Source: Burkholderiales bacterium (GTDB taxonomy: Bacteria; Pseudomonadota; Gammaproteobacteria; Burkholderiales; SG8-39). Taken from it: a stretch of DNA of 64,000 nt. The notes under the pieces are model-generated. The model made no database searches. It worked only from the letters and a program-made list of their open reading frames with translations, and had not been told where the DNA came from. Below, piece by piece: positions 1-9,252 of this stretch. A program made the translations under genes and the position numbers. Position 1 is the first letter of the stretch. Each line of letters begins with the position of its first letter. Where the stretch lies: positions 1 to 64,000 of the forward strand of contig JADGRQ010000006.1 of the NCBI GenBank assembly GCA_017880775.1. Reading direction: 5' to 3'.

Positions 1-240
1 CTTCTTATCCCGGAAGACGTCGGGCAGCTCCTCGTAACGCACCTTCGCAAAAGGCGGGTACATCATCAACATCAGGCCGGCCGCAATAGGAATGTTGGTT
101 GTTCCGACCTGGAAGCTGTTGATAAAGCCTTCGATGCCCGGCACGAAAAAACCGAGGCCGACTCCTAGGGCCATGGCCGCGAAGATCCAGACGGTCAAAT
201 ACCTATCGAGAAACGAGAGTTGTCTTGTTATGGCACTCAC
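1..240 (-). CDS. acr3: Acr3-family arsenite efflux permease (N-terminal part, runs off window)
   Basis: The first 80 residues of an inner-membrane arsenite exporter are visible; the rest lies beyond position 1. The translation has the conserved Acr3 start: an RYLTVW stretch leading into the first membrane helix, then [16 protein letters not shown] and AKVRYEEL, which are characteristic of this family. The start is GTG at 238-240, because an in-frame TAG lies just upstream and no ATG fits. It is the last visible gene of the ars operon. A 259-base gap (241-499) separates it from the preceding gene, and I see no convincing ORF or site in that gap. Family assignment is confident; the exact start is less so. 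Confidence 0.85.
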   Translation of the reverse strand, partial: MSAITRQLSFLDRYLTVWIFAAMALGVGLGFFVPGIEGFINSFQVGTTNIPIAAGLMLMMYPPFAKVRYEELPDVFRDKK

Positions 241-499
241 AGATAGTCGCCAAAATTTCTAGGTGAAGTTAGTTGACAAACTTCAAGCAGTTCGAGGCAC
301 CGATAAGCGCCGACGGACAGGTACACGCTGTGCTTTTCTCACGGAGCCCGGTTCAGAAGGTAGGCCAGACGTGGATGATGGCGATCATGTCCATTTCGGC
401 CTTGAGCGCAGTCTTGTCGTGCTCGAGCAGCCGGCAGATTGTCCATGACCGCCGTATAGGCCCTCGGCGGATACGCGTTCACGGGCGAGCAAGGGACGT

Positions 500-1768
500 T
501 CACGGCAGCACGAACACCGGCGCAAAGCCGCCGCCCTCGGAGCGGAAGTTGGTCGTCTGGCCGCGCCACAGGCGCGCCGCGAGCAACTGGACGCCGCCAC
601 CGTAAGCGTAGTTGCGCACGTCGAACTTCAGAGGCGGCTGGTCCTCTAGCGCGGCAATGCGCTCGCCCGGCGGCACCATCGCCTGCGCCACATAACCGCC
701 GCCCAGGATTTCCTCGAACACGCGCCGCGTCAGCTTGTCGCCGCGATAGGCACCGCGGCTGCCATACCCGGCGAACGGTTTGAAGAACAGCCCGCGGCGC
801 TCCTGCCACAGCCGCGTGCCGTCCTCGCGCCGAACTACCGCGGTGCGCGGCACGGCATCGCCAAGTAGCGCAGCGAGCTGCGGCTCGAGGCCCGCGGCGC
901 GCAGCCACGACTGGTCGCCAAGCAGGCCGAGCATGCGCTTGTCGGCATACAGCGCGTGCGCGCGCGGATTCGGGGTGAGCACGGTGACGCCGGAGAGATA
1001 TGCCTCGCGCAACATGCTGTGCGCCGGCGCCGCGAGCGCGAAGTCGGTCAGGCGGTTGTAGACCAGGTCGACCCTGCTGTCGCCCGCATGGAGCGCGCCG
1101 CCGCGCAACTCGAGTTCGCGGGGATCAGCGATGATCATGGCAATTCCGGCGCGCCGCAGCGCGCTTTGCGCAAGCAGGAATTCTGGATAGAGATACTGGC
1201 CCGCGGGTACGTCGTCCACGATTGCGATTACGGCGGGCCGCCCGGTGCGCCCCGCGCGGTGCCATTCCGCGATCAGCGTGTCGATCATCCGCTCTTCGTA
1301 ACCGGGCAAACCGTGCCCGGACCTCGCGCTGGTGCCGCAGCAGGAGAGCGCCGCCTCGCCCAGCACGGCCGCAAGCAACCCGCCGCCCGCGTTGGTATTG
1401 ATCTCAATCAGGTTCGGCCCCTCCTCAGACAGATGAAAGTCGAAACCGAGGAAGGCTCCGCGCACGCCGGAATCATGGCGCGCAATCGCGGGGGCCCACG
1501 CGAGGGCGGCTTCCCGGTAGGCACGAAGAGCAACGGCCGCCTCGACTGCGCGCACCACCGCGGCCATGCGCACCGCATGCGCGGCACACAGAAACACGGG
1601 CACCTGCGAGAACAGATGCGGATGACTGGCGGCAAGGTCGGCCGGCAGGCCAGCGGCGTGCAGCCGGGCCTCGACCTCGGTGCGCAAGGCGGCGAGATCC
1701 ACCGTCACGCAGCGGCACTGCGTGTTCAGCGCCTCGGCCGCCTGAAATGCCGCGTCGTCTCGATCCAC
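500..1768 (-). CDS. ATP-grasp-like protein of unknown function in the ars operon
   Basis: This 422-residue soluble protein starts at GTG 12 bases after arsC. I do not recognise a named family with certainty. A central NLIEINTNAGGG stretch resembles the metal- and substrate-binding loop of ATP-grasp ligases. A C-terminal FKPFAGYGSRGAYRG segment, followed by a region with VAQAMVPPGERIA and LKFDVRNYAYGG, looks like the nucleotide-binding part of glutathionylspermidine-synthase-like or other ATP-grasp enzymes. No signal peptide or membrane helix is seen. Its place between arsC and acr3 suggests a job in arsenic detoxification, perhaps peptide or thiol conjugation, but that is inference from context only. 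Confidence 0.6.
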   Translation of the reverse strand: MDRDDAAFQAAEALNTQCRCVTVDLAALRTEVEARLHAAGLPADLAASHPHLFSQVPVFLCAAHAVRMAAVVRAVEAAVALRAYREAALAWAPAIARHDSGVRGAFLGFDFHLSEEGPNLIEINTNAGGGLLAAVLGEAALSCCGTSARSGHGLPGYEERMIDTLIAEWHRAGRTGRPAVIAIVDDVPAGQYLYPEFLLAQSALRRAGIAMIIADPRELELRGGALHAGDSRVDLVYNRLTDFALAAPAHSMLREAYLSGVTVLTPNPRAHALYADKRMLGLLGDQSWLRAAGLEPQLAALLGDAVPRTAVVRREDGTRLWQERRGLFFKPFAGYGSRGAYRGDKLTRRVFEEILGGGYVAQAMVPPGERIAALEDQPPLKFDVRNYAYGGGVQLLAARLWRGQTTNFRSEGGGFAPVFVLP

Positions 1769-1779
1769 GGTGGATCCGT

Positions 1780-2289
1780 TCAGTGCGCGAGCGCTTCGCG
1801 CCCGATCAACCCGATCTCGTCGAGCTTGCGTTCGAGGGCCAGCCGGTCGAGCTTGTCAATCGGAAGATTCACCAGCAGGTTGATACGCGCACTCAGTTCA
1901 CCGAAGGCGCGCCGGAAAGCGCGGCGCTTCTCCTCGTCGCTGCCCTCCACGGCCGCCGGATCGGCGACGCTCCAATGCGCGGTCATCGGCTGCCCTGGCC
2001 AGAACGGGCAGACCTCGCCGGCTGCGTTGTCGCAGACGGTGATTACGAAGTCGAGCGGCGCAGCGCCGGGCCGTGCGAACTCGTCCCAGCTTTTCGAGCG
2101 CAGACCTTCGGTGTCGATGCGGCTTTTCGCCAGCAGTTCCAAGGCGAACGCGTTCACCCTGCCCGTCGGGTGGCTGCCTGCGCTGTTCGCAATGAACCGG
2201 CCCTTGCCCGCAGCGTTGAGATAGCACTCGGCGAGGATCGACCTCGCTGAGTTCCCGGTGCAGAGAAACAGCACGTTGTACGGCGTCAT
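1780..2289 (-). CDS. arsC: Arsenate reductase, thioredoxin-coupled (LMW phosphatase fold)
   Basis: A 169-residue cytoplasmic enzyme that reduces arsenate to arsenite for export by Acr3. The N-terminal phosphatase loop CTGNSARS (Cys10, Arg16) holds the nucleophile. Cys86 (TVCDNAAG) and Cys94 (EVCPFWPG) are the pair that relays the disulfide to thioredoxin in this class. The ATG at 2289 overlaps the stop of arsI in an ATGA arrangement, which implies translational coupling and rules out the longer upstream reading. The C-terminal part is somewhat longer than in the Staphylococcus type and fits the proteobacterial form. Confidence 0.9.
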   Translation of the reverse strand: MTPYNVLFLCTGNSARSILAECYLNAAGKGRFIANSAGSHPTGRVNAFALELLAKSRIDTEGLRSKSWDEFARPGAAPLDFVITVCDNAAGEVCPFWPGQPMTAHWSVADPAAVEGSDEEKRRAFRRAFGELSARINLLVNLPIDKLDRLALERKLDEIGLIGREALAH

Positions 2290-2621
2290 GACAAGGCGGG
2301 CGCGCAACAGGCGGACCTCTGCGCGGCGGACCGCGCCGCAGTGTCCTCGCCGAATACCGGCACCGCGCCGAGCGAATGGAACGACTCCCAGGCGATGCCC
2401 TGAGGGTCGATCGTCCAGTACTTGTCGCTCTTGGCGTAACAGCAAGACGCGCCCTTTTGCGCCATGGTGGAGACTTCGGCTCGGGCGAGGCGCGCGTGAA
2501 TTTCTTCCAGTTCCGCGAAGTCGCCCTTTACCACATCGGGTTGCGCTGCAAACAGCGCGGAGTAGAAGCGGATGCTCTCGGGGAGGTCCTTAACGGCGAC
2601 GTGCACGTGCATACGTTTCAT
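2286..2621 (-). CDS. arsI: ArsI/CadI-type vicinal oxygen chelate protein with internal deletion
   Basis: Normal ArsI/CadI proteins are about 140-155 residues and bind Fe(II) and trivalent arsenicals. This one has 111. The N-terminus (MKRMHVHVAVKDL, metal His5-type position) and the C-terminal half (CCYAKSDK cysteine pair, DPQGIAWESF with the Glu ligand) are well kept. The segment between KGDFA and ELEEIHARL, about 35 residues, is missing in frame. The absent part normally carries the DHLGIQV stretch with the second metal-ligand His, so C-As lyase activity is doubtful. The ATG at 2621 has AGGAAA upstream and is preferred over an earlier start. The gene overlaps arsR by 32 bases and arsC by four. 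Confidence 0.75.
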   Translation of the reverse strand: MKRMHVHVAVKDLPESIRFYSALFAAQPDVVKGDFAELEEIHARLARAEVSTMAQKGASCCYAKSDKYWTIDPQGIAWESFHSLGAVPVFGEDTAARSAAQRSACCAPALS

Positions 2622-2952
2622 GGGGTTTCCTTTCCATGGCGACACGGTGAGGAGCCGGCGCGCAATCCTGTCCCCCGCAGCAGTTTTCGGTAAGGAAGGC
2701 GACCAGCTGGTTCATGTTCTGGAAATCGGCCGAATAGATGACGAAGCGCCCCTGCGGGTTGGGCTGCACCAGCCCGGCGCGCGCCATCTGCGCCAGGTGA
2801 AACGACAGCGTCGCCGGCGCGAGCCCGAGCGCGTCGCCGATGCTGCCGGCGGAGCGGCCCTCCGGCCCGGCTTCCACCAGCAGGCGGAATACAGCCAAGC
2901 GCGTTTCCTGCGCCAGAGCGGCGAGTGCTTCGATGGCACGGCTCGTTTCCAT
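2590..2952 (-). CDS. arsR: ArsR-family metalloregulatory repressor
   Basis: A 120-residue winged-helix repressor that should release DNA on binding As(III) or Sb(III). The helix-turn-helix lies around residues 35-65 (IGDALGLAPATLSFHLAQM), followed by the wing (GRFVIYSAD). The C-terminal FLTENCCGGQDCAP supplies the clustered cysteines typical of the C-terminal As-site class. It is first in the operon with arsI, arsC, the ATP-grasp-like gene and acr3, and its start codon is inside an inverted repeat that should be its operator. Confidence 0.9.
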   Translation of the reverse strand: METSRAIEALAALAQETRLAVFRLLVEAGPEGRSAGSIGDALGLAPATLSFHLAQMARAGLVQPNPQGRFVIYSADFQNMNQLVAFLTENCCGGQDCAPAPHRVAMERKPHETYARARRR

Positions 2953-2974
2953 ATTTCCAATAATATGGAAATAT
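2951..2974. promoter_or_regulatory. Inverted repeat, probable ArsR operator
   Basis: ATATTTCCA and TGGAAATAT form perfect 9-base arms around a 6-base AT spacer. The repeat covers the arsR start codon and the few bases upstream, the usual place for an autoregulatory ArsR operator. Only 46 bases separate the arsR start from the ccmI stop, so the ars promoter must lie here or inside the end of ccmI. Binding is inferred, not shown. Confidence 0.6.
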
Positions 2975-2998
2975 TAAACCAATTTCAAGCCCTACCGG

Positions 2999-4237
2999 CT
3001 ACTTCTGCACCTGATCGATCAGCAGTGCCAAGCCGCTCGCCCCCGGCGCAACCGGTGAACTGACGCCGAACAGGTCCCCGGGCTGCGCCACTGCGTTGCC
3101 CGATTTCGAAATGCGCGCGCTCACCACGACCTGCGCCTGTCCGGAGAGGCGAGCCTCCGGCGACATCGCCTGGGTGTCGTCCAGACGGAATTCATAAGGC
3201 AGATTGCCTGCGCTCGCACGCACGATCGCGAGCGGCATGCGCCCTCCCGCCGCCGTGCGCGCGAACACGAACAACGTATCACCCGGAGCAACCTGCGAAG
3301 CCAGTGCAGGGATGAGCTTGACGGTTCCGGTAATCGCGGCTGCGGGCGCTGCCTCGGGCGGCGGGGCCGTCTTCGCGACGCTCCCTGCGGGAATCTTGCC
3401 TAGACTGCGCGCATCCTCGATGCTCGCCTGGATCGAGCGCGCGTAATCCGAATCCGCGCCGACCAGCGGAACGATGCGCTCCCAGTAGGCGGCCGCCGCT
3501 GCGTAGTTCTTGAGTTCGAATTCGGCGCTTCCCGCGAGCGCCAGCGACTTGATGTGATTCGGGTCGGCCTTGAGCGCCCGCTTGACGATCTCGTAGGGCT
3601 CGCCCTCCAGCCTGCTACCGCGCGCCATGCCGAGCGCGTCGGCGTAGTCGGCGAGCAGGCCCGCATCGTCCGGCATCCGCTTGACCAGGTACGCGTAGGC
3701 CTGCGCGGACTGGTCGAAGCGGCCAAGCATGTTGTACGAGCGCGCGAGCATCATCCAGCCCTCGACGTCATCGGGCGTTTGCTTGAGACGCTCCGCGAGC
3801 CGCTCGACCATGGCCGCAATCTGTTCCGGCGTGACTGAGTGCGCAGCGTCGGGCGCGGCGCGCGCCTGAGGGTCGAGCGCCGCGGGATTGCCGACCCAAA
3901 GGTAAAACGACACGGCTACGACGGGAATCGCCGCAGTTACCGCGACAGGCACCCAGCGGGGCGCGCGCGCCGGGGTCGCCGGCGGCGCCTCGGCGGGCGC
4001 GCCGATGTCCTCCAGCAGGCGCCGCTCGATCTCGAGCTTCGCCTCGCGATGCTGCTCCTCGCGCAGGTTCCCCGCCGCCAGTTCCCGGTCCAGTTCCGCG
4101 AGTTCGTCACGGTACAGGCGCGCATTCTCGTCATCGCGGTCAGGGCGCAACGGCGCATGTCCGCGCACGAGCGGCGGCAACAGGAACAGAAGCGCCGCGC
4201 AAACCAGCAGAGCGGCAACGATCCAGAAAACCGTCAT
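2999..4237 (-). CDS. ccmI: Cytochrome c maturation protein CcmI (CycH)
   Basis: A 412-residue membrane protein that binds apocytochrome c and presents it to CcmF/CcmH. Two N-terminal membrane helices (residues 3-25 and about 95-115) flank a cytoplasmic loop with the conserved LYRDELAELDREL segment. TPR-like repeats follow (about 130-290; WMMLARSYNMLGRFDQSAQAY). The C-terminal domain (about 300-410; LFVFARTAAGGRMPLA) is the apocytochrome-binding CycH part. It is the last gene of the ccm operon, and its ATG overlaps the ccmH stop (ATGA). Confidence 0.93.
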   Translation of the reverse strand: MTVFWIVAALLVCAALLFLLPPLVRGHAPLRPDRDDENARLYRDELAELDRELAAGNLREEQHREAKLEIERRLLEDIGAPAEAPPATPARAPRWVPVAVTAAIPVVAVSFYLWVGNPAALDPQARAAPDAAHSVTPEQIAAMVERLAERLKQTPDDVEGWMMLARSYNMLGRFDQSAQAYAYLVKRMPDDAGLLADYADALGMARGSRLEGEPYEIVKRALKADPNHIKSLALAGSAEFELKNYAAAAAYWERIVPLVGADSDYARSIQASIEDARSLGKIPAGSVAKTAPPPEAAPAAAITGTVKLIPALASQVAPGDTLFVFARTAAGGRMPLAIVRASAGNLPYEFRLDDTQAMSPEARLSGQAQVVVSARISKSGNAVAQPGDLFGVSSPVAPGASGLALLIDQVQK

Positions 4238-4713
4238 TTCTGGTGCTCGGCGCCGCCCGCGAGCAACGCTTGCGCGCGCGCGCTCTGCTCGGTGCTCAAT
4301 TCGCCTTGCGCGAGCGCGCTGCGACGGCGCCTGAGGTAGATGAACAAGCCGGCGACCGTGGCGAGCAACAGCAGGAACGGTCCGAGCCAGAGCAGTGCCG
4401 TGGTGGCCTTGAACGGCGGCCGGTACAGCACGAAATCGCCGTAGCGCTCGACCATGAAGTCGATCACCTGCGCGTCGGACTTGCCCGCTTTCAGCTGCTC
4501 ACGGATCTGCTGCTTGAGATCGAGCGCGAGCTCGGCGTGCGAGTCCGCGAGCGACTGGTTCTGGCACACCAGGCAGCGCAACTCCTCGGCGAGCTGCATC
4601 GAGCGCTGCTCGATTGCCGGATCGGCAGCGGTGGGGACGGCCTCCTTGCCGACAGCGGCCGCAACAAACGCGATCAGCAGCGCCGCGCAGACCGAATGCA
4701 AAGCGCGCCTCAT
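4234..4713 (-). CDS. ccmH: Cytochrome c maturation protein CcmH
   Basis: A 159-residue periplasm-facing thiol oxidoreductase that keeps apocytochrome haem-binding cysteines reduced. It has a signal sequence, then the family motif LRCLVCQNQSLADS with the redox pair Cys47/Cys50, and one C-terminal membrane helix (about 105-127) before a short basic tail. The start at 4713 overlaps the ccmG stop in the ATGA pattern used throughout this operon. It is the short CcmH form; the TPR part is the separate ccmI. Confidence 0.93.
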   Translation of the reverse strand: MRRALHSVCAALLIAFVAAAVGKEAVPTAADPAIEQRSMQLAEELRCLVCQNQSLADSHAELALDLKQQIREQLKAGKSDAQVIDFMVERYGDFVLYRPPFKATTALLWLGPFLLLLATVAGLFIYLRRRRSALAQGELSTEQSARAQALLAGGAEHQK

Positions 4714-5234
4714 CCCTGCAGCTTGCGCACCAGCGGCAGGATCTTCGCGTCGAGCACCTCGCGATCCACCGGCCCGATGCGCTTGTAGCGGATCACGCCC
4801 TGCTTGTCGATCACGTAAGTTTCCGGCACACCGTAGACGCCGTAATCGATGCCGATGCGCCCGTCCGTATCCATGACGGAAAGCGCGTAGGGATTGCCGA
4901 ATTTCGTCAGCCACGCGAGCGCCTCGTCGCGCTTGTCCTTGTAGTTCAGGCCGTACAGCGGGACCACCTTCGACTTCGCCAGCTCGACCAGCACCGGATG
5001 CTCCTCGCGGCAGGACACGCACCACGAGGCCCAGACGTTGAGCACCCAGACCTGGCCGAGCAGGTCCTTGTGCGAGAGCTGGCGCTGCGGATCGGCGAGC
5101 TGCGGCAGCATGAACGGCGGCGCAGGCTTGTCGATCAGCGGCGAAGGCACTTCGCGCGGATTGAGCTGCAGTCCGACGGCCAGAAAACCCACCAGGACGA
5201 TGAATATCCCGAGCGGGATCAGGAAGCGTTTCAT
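4710..5234 (-). CDS. ccmG: Thiol:disulfide interchange protein CcmG/DsbE
   Basis: A 174-residue membrane-anchored periplasmic thioredoxin-fold protein in haem attachment. The N-terminal helix (residues 4-22) anchors it. The active site WASWCVSCREEHP lies near residue 70, and the cis-proline region GVYGVPETYVID near residue 135. CcmG reduces CcmH or the apocytochrome with electrons from DsbD. Start and stop overlap ccmF and ccmH. Confidence 0.95.
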   Translation of the reverse strand: MKRFLIPLGIFIVLVGFLAVGLQLNPREVPSPLIDKPAPPFMLPQLADPQRQLSHKDLLGQVWVLNVWASWCVSCREEHPVLVELAKSKVVPLYGLNYKDKRDEALAWLTKFGNPYALSVMDTDGRIGIDYGVYGVPETYVIDKQGVIRYKRIGPVDREVLDAKILPLVRKLQG

Positions 5235-7189
5235 CCCCGCCCACCCAGTGGAGCCGCGGCGCCCGCGATTTCCTGCGCCGCTTCGCGCCTGCGCGTGGCC
5301 GCGCGATAGCGCCGGTCGCTCGCAGCGAGCAGGCCGCCGAGCGCCATCACCACACAGCCCATCCAGATCCAGGACACGAAGGGCTTGTGGTAGATGCGCA
5401 CTGTCCAGGCCCTGGCGCCGACCTGTTCGCCCAGCGCAACGTAGAGATCGCGCGTGAACCCGCTGTCGATCGCAGCTTCGGTCATCTGCGTGTTCTGCAC
5501 CTGGTAGAAGCGCTTCTCCGGATGCAGCGTGGCAACCGTCGCGCCGTTTCGCAACACGGTAACCGTGCCACGCGAGGAGACATAATTCGGCCCGGTCGTT
5601 TCGCCGACGCCGTCGAAGCGGAAGGTGTAGCCGCCGACGCTCGCGGTATCGGTCGGCTCCATCTTCAGGTCCTTATCGACTTCATAGCCCTTGACCATCG
5701 CCACGCCGACGACGAAGACGCCGATGCCGAGATGTGCGACGATCATGCCGAGCTGCGCGCGGGTCAGCGTGCGCAGCTTGCTGGCCGAGCCCACGATCGT
5801 GCTCGCGAAGATCCAGAACGCGAGCAGCAGGCCGAAGCTCTTCATCGCGGTCCACTGGCCGAGCACGAGCGGCACGATGAGCGCCGCGACGACGCTCACC
5901 GCGAGCGCCCACTTGAGCCGCTGCGCGAGCTCCGGCACGCTTGCTTCGCGCCAGCGCGCGATCGGCCCGACGCCCATCAGGAACAGCGCAGGCGCCATCA
6001 GCGGCACGAACACCGTCTCGAAGTACGGCGGGCCGACCGAGATCTTGCCGAGCCCCAGCGCGTCGAGCACCAGCGGGTATAGCGTGCCGAGCATCACCGC
6101 TCCGGCCGCCGCGAGCAGGATCGCGTTGTTGGTGAGCAGGAACGATTCGCGCGACACCAGCGCGAAGCGCCCGCCCAGGCCGACCTTGGGCGCGCGCCAG
6201 GCGAACAGCGTGAGCGACCCGCCGATCACCACGGCGAGGAACGCCAGGATGAAAATGCCGCGCTTCGGGTCGGTGGCGAACGCATGTACCGACGTGAGCA
6301 CCCCAGAGCGCACCAGAAAGGTTCCGAGCAGCGACAGCGAGAACGCGAAAATCGCGAGGAACACGGTCCAGACCTTGAAGCCGCCGCGCTTTTCGGTGAC
6401 CGCGAGCGAATGGATCAGCGCAGTGCCCACCAGCCAGGGCATGAATGAGGCGTTCTCCACCGGGTCCCAGAACCACCAGCCGCCCCAGCCGAGCTCGTAA
6501 TACGCCCAGAAGCTGCCGAGCGCGATGCCGAGGGTCAGGAAAATCCATGCCGCCGTGGTCCACGGCCGCGACCAGCGCGCCCAAGTCGCATCCAGCCGCC
6601 CGTCGAGCAGCGCCCCAATCGCGAACGCGAATGCCACGGAGAACCCTACGTAGCCCATGTAGAGCATCGGCGGGTGGAACACCATGCCCGGATCCTGCAG
6701 CAGCGGATTGAGGTCGCGCCCGTCCGCGGCCGCCGGCAGCAGCCGATCGAACGGGTTGGACGTGATCAGCATGAACAGCAGGAAACCGACGCTCACCAAT
6801 CCCATCACCCCGAGCACGCGCGCCACCATCTCGTCGGGAAGATTGCGGCTGAACACGCTCACCGCGAGCATCCAGACCGTCAGCATCTGCACCCACAGCA
6901 GCAGCGAGCCCTCGTGCCCGCCCCACACCGCGGCGATGCGGTAATGGAGCGGCAGCGCCGAGTTGGAGTGGCTCGCGACGTACAGCACCGAAAAGTCGTT
7001 GTTCACGAAAGCCGCAGTGAGACAGCCGAACGCGATCGCGACGAACACGAACTGCCCCTGCGCCGCCGGGCGCGCAACCGCGACGAGCGCCGGGATGCGT
7101 TTGGCGGCGCCGAGGATCGGCAGCGTGCCCTGCACCAGCGCCAGCGTGAGCGCGATGATCAGCGCGAAGTGACCGATTTCAGGAATCAT
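5231..7189 (-). CDS. ccmF: Haem lyase subunit CcmF
   Basis: A 652-residue polytopic membrane protein that ligates haem from holo-CcmE to apocytochrome c together with CcmH and CcmI. The tryptophan-rich signature [18 protein letters not shown] lies near residue 235, with the conserved [19 protein letters not shown] following at about 310. Many membrane helices and a periplasmic insertion near the C-terminus (about 490-620) fit the family, whose usual length is 640-660. The ATG at 7189 overlaps the ccmE stop. Confidence 0.95.
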   Translation of the reverse strand: MIPEIGHFALIIALTLALVQGTLPILGAAKRIPALVAVARPAAQGQFVFVAIAFGCLTAAFVNNDFSVLYVASHSNSALPLHYRIAAVWGGHEGSLLLWVQMLTVWMLAVSVFSRNLPDEMVARVLGVMGLVSVGFLLFMLITSNPFDRLLPAAADGRDLNPLLQDPGMVFHPPMLYMGYVGFSVAFAFAIGALLDGRLDATWARWSRPWTTAAWIFLTLGIALGSFWAYYELGWGGWWFWDPVENASFMPWLVGTALIHSLAVTEKRGGFKVWTVFLAIFAFSLSLLGTFLVRSGVLTSVHAFATDPKRGIFILAFLAVVIGGSLTLFAWRAPKVGLGGRFALVSRESFLLTNNAILLAAAGAVMLGTLYPLVLDALGLGKISVGPPYFETVFVPLMAPALFLMGVGPIARWREASVPELAQRLKWALAVSVVAALIVPLVLGQWTAMKSFGLLLAFWIFASTIVGSASKLRTLTRAQLGMIVAHLGIGVFVVGVAMVKGYEVDKDLKMEPTDTASVGGYTFRFDGVGETTGPNYVSSRGTVTVLRNGATVATLHPEKRFYQVQNTQMTEAAIDSGFTRDLYVALGEQVGARAWTVRIYHKPFVSWIWMGCVVMALGGLLAASDRRYRAATRRREAAQEIAGAAAPLGGRG

Positions 7190-7629
7190 TTCTTGGGCAA
7201 CTCCCCTTTCTGTGCCTTGGCGATCGCGTCGGCGGCTTCGGGCGGCATGTAATTCTCGTCGTGCTTGGCAAGCACTTCCTGCGCGCGGAACACACCATCG
7301 AGCTCGAGCTTGCCCTGTGCGATCACGCCTTTGCCTTCCCGGAACAGGTCGGGAAGGATGCCCTTGTACTGCACCGGAATCGTCTTGGCGGTGTCGGTCA
7401 CGACGAACTGCACGGTGAGACCGTCGGGCAGGCGTTTCATGCTGCCCTTTTCGACCATGCCCCCCAGGCGGAAAGTCCTGTTGACCGGCGCCTCTTTCGC
7501 CGCCACCTGGCTGGGGCTGAAGAAAAACACCAGGTTGCTCTGGAATGCGTTCAGCACCAGCGCAGCGGCGATGCCGAGTGCGGCGACGCCGGCAACGACC
7601 AGCGCGAGCCTGCGGTGGCGCGGCTTCAT
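7186..7629 (-). CDS. ccmE: Haem chaperone CcmE
   Basis: A 147-residue protein with one N-terminal membrane helix (residues 8-29) and a periplasmic OB-fold. The haem-attachment signature [13 protein letters not shown] carries the covalent-binding His near residue 123 and the conserved Tyr a few residues later. It receives haem through CcmC/CcmD and hands it to CcmF. The start at 7629 is chosen because it gives the normal short cytoplasmic N-terminus and overlaps the ccmD stop. Confidence 0.94.
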   Translation of the reverse strand: MKPRHRRLALVVAGVAALGIAAALVLNAFQSNLVFFFSPSQVAAKEAPVNRTFRLGGMVEKGSMKRLPDGLTVQFVVTDTAKTIPVQYKGILPDLFREGKGVIAQGKLELDGVFRAQEVLAKHDENYMPPEAADAIAKAQKGELPKK

Positions 7630-7778
7630 GCGCGCTGCTCCGGCTGCGCGCGGCGCGAGCGCCGCGCGAGCGCCCACAGTTCGACCGCGATGCACAACAG
7701 CGTCACGCCATAGGAACCCCACACGTACAAGCCGTAGCCGCCCATGGCGAGGAAGTTCTCGAGGCTGCCCCAGTTCAT
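7626..7778 (-). CDS. ccmD: Haem exporter accessory protein CcmD
   Basis: A 50-residue membrane protein. It has a single helix (residues 14-36, [17 protein letters not shown]) followed by a basic tail (ARRSRRAQ), the typical CcmD layout. It stabilises the CcmABC-CcmE release complex. Its ATG overlaps the ccmC stop and its stop overlaps the ccmE start. Confidence 0.88.
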   Translation of the reverse strand: MNWGSLENFLAMGGYGLYVWGSYGVTLLCIAVELWALARRSRRAQPEQRA

Positions 7779-8548
7779 GCCCCGCCTCCGCGTTCGCGCA
7801 CCCACAGCGCATCGCGCTCGCGCTCGAGGATGATCGAGCGCACCCGCCAGAGGGCGGCCGCAAAGCTGTACATCCACGCCGCAAGCGCCATCAGGAACAT
7901 GCCGGCGAGCATCGTGGCGGCCATGCTCGGCGCCTTGGTGAGGCTCACCGAAGCGCCCTGGTGCAGCGTGTTCCACCATTTCACCGAGAAATAGATGATC
8001 GGCACGTTGATCACGCCGACGATGGCCAGCACCGCACCGGCGCGCTCGGCGCGGCGCGGATCGTCGATCGCCGTGGTGAGCGCGATGAAGCCCAGGTACA
8101 GGAACAGCAGGATCAGTTCCGAGGTGAGCCGCGCATCCCACACCCACCAGGTGCCCCAGGTCGGCTTGCCCCACAGGGCACCGGTCCACAGCGCGATAAA
8201 CGTGAACAACGCGCCGGTCGGCGCAATCGCAGAGGCCATCATGCCCGAGAGCCGCGTGTTCAGGATCAACCCGAACGCCGCCCACGCGGCCATCACCACG
8301 TACAGGAACATCGACATCCACGCAGCAGGCACGTGGATGAAAATGACCCGGTAGGACTCGCCTTGCTGGAAATCGGTCGGCGCCACGAAAAAGCTCACGT
8401 ACAGGCCGCCCACGGCGAACACCACGGCCAGCGCCGCAAACCACGGAATCATTTTCCCCGCCAACGGGAAAAACGCCTGCGGCGCGGCGAACCGCAATAG
8501 CGCATTGCCGCGGCCGTCGGCGTGTGCTTCGAGCGTCGTTGCCTTCAT
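7775..8548 (-). CDS. ccmC: Haem-handling membrane protein CcmC
   Basis: A 257-residue protein with six membrane helices that loads haem onto CcmE. The WWD-family signature [17 protein letters not shown] lies near residue 130, and conserved histidines sit in the flanking periplasmic loops ([15 protein letters not shown]). I prefer the ATG at 8548 to a TTG six bases upstream. Length and order agree with other betaproteobacterial ccm operons. Confidence 0.94.
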   Translation of the reverse strand: MKATTLEAHADGRGNALLRFAAPQAFFPLAGKMIPWFAALAVVFAVGGLYVSFFVAPTDFQQGESYRVIFIHVPAAWMSMFLYVVMAAWAAFGLILNTRLSGMMASAIAPTGALFTFIALWTGALWGKPTWGTWWVWDARLTSELILLFLYLGFIALTTAIDDPRRAERAGAVLAIVGVINVPIIYFSVKWWNTLHQGASVSLTKAPSMAATMLAGMFLMALAAWMYSFAAALWRVRSIILERERDALWVRERGGGA

Positions 8549-8572
8549 CGTCAATGTCGTATCCGTGTTCCG

Positions 8573-9241
8573 TCAGTCGTACGCCACCCTCAGGGCCACG
8601 CAGGCGGCCCAAGGCGCAACCACGCATGATATTGCAAGGAACGCACCAAGCAGTGAAAGGTGCGGCCCCGCACCCAAGCCATTCGCCATTGCCGCCACGC
8701 CTCCGGCGCCGAAAATCAGCACCGGAATGTAGAGCGGCAGCACCAGCAGGGCCAGCAACACGCCCTCGCCGCGTACCCCAAGCGTGAGCGCTGCGCCGAC
8801 CGCCCCGATCAGGCTCAGCACGGGCGTCCCGATGAGTAACGATAACGTCAGCACCCCAAGCGCCTGTTGAGGCAGATCAAATTGCAGCCCCAGCACCGGC
8901 GCGAGCAGCGTCAGCGGCAGGCCCGACATCAGCCAATGCGCGACGATCTTGCCGACCACGATTAACCCCAGAGGTTGTGCGGATATCAGCATCTGCTCGA
9001 GCGTGCCGTCCGCATAATCGGATGCGAACAGCCGTTGCAGCGAAAGCATGGCCGCCAGCAGCGCGGCGACCCATACGATTCCGGGCGCCATGATGCGCAT
9101 CAGGTTCGGCTCGGGACCTACGCCGAGCGGAAACAACGTCACCACGATGACGAAGAACACCAGGTGATTGAGCACGTCGCCGCGCCGGCGCAGCGACAGG
9201 CGCAGGTCGCGGGCGACGATCGAACGCAGAGCCCGGAGCAT
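8573..9241 (-). CDS. ccmB: Haem exporter permease CcmB
   Basis: A 222-residue six-helix permease that pairs with the ATPase CcmA and with CcmC to release holo-CcmE. The N-terminal cytoplasmic stretch is basic (ARDLRLSLRRRGD), and the FPLGVGPEP and LEQMLISAQPL loops are conserved in the family. It starts 12 bases after the ccmA stop. Confidence 0.93.
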   Translation of the reverse strand: MLRALRSIVARDLRLSLRRRGDVLNHLVFFVIVVTLFPLGVGPEPNLMRIMAPGIVWVAALLAAMLSLQRLFASDYADGTLEQMLISAQPLGLIVVGKIVAHWLMSGLPLTLLAPVLGLQFDLPQQALGVLTLSLLIGTPVLSLIGAVGAALTLGVRGEGVLLALLVLPLYIPVLIFGAGGVAAMANGLGAGPHLSLLGAFLAISCVVAPWAACVALRVAYD

Positions 9242-9252
9242 GCCGCTCGCCC

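Noticed and set aside
241-499. Possible small gene between the ATP-grasp-like gene and acr3
   Set aside because: Frames are short, and none has a start with a Shine-Dalgarno or a recognisable protein.
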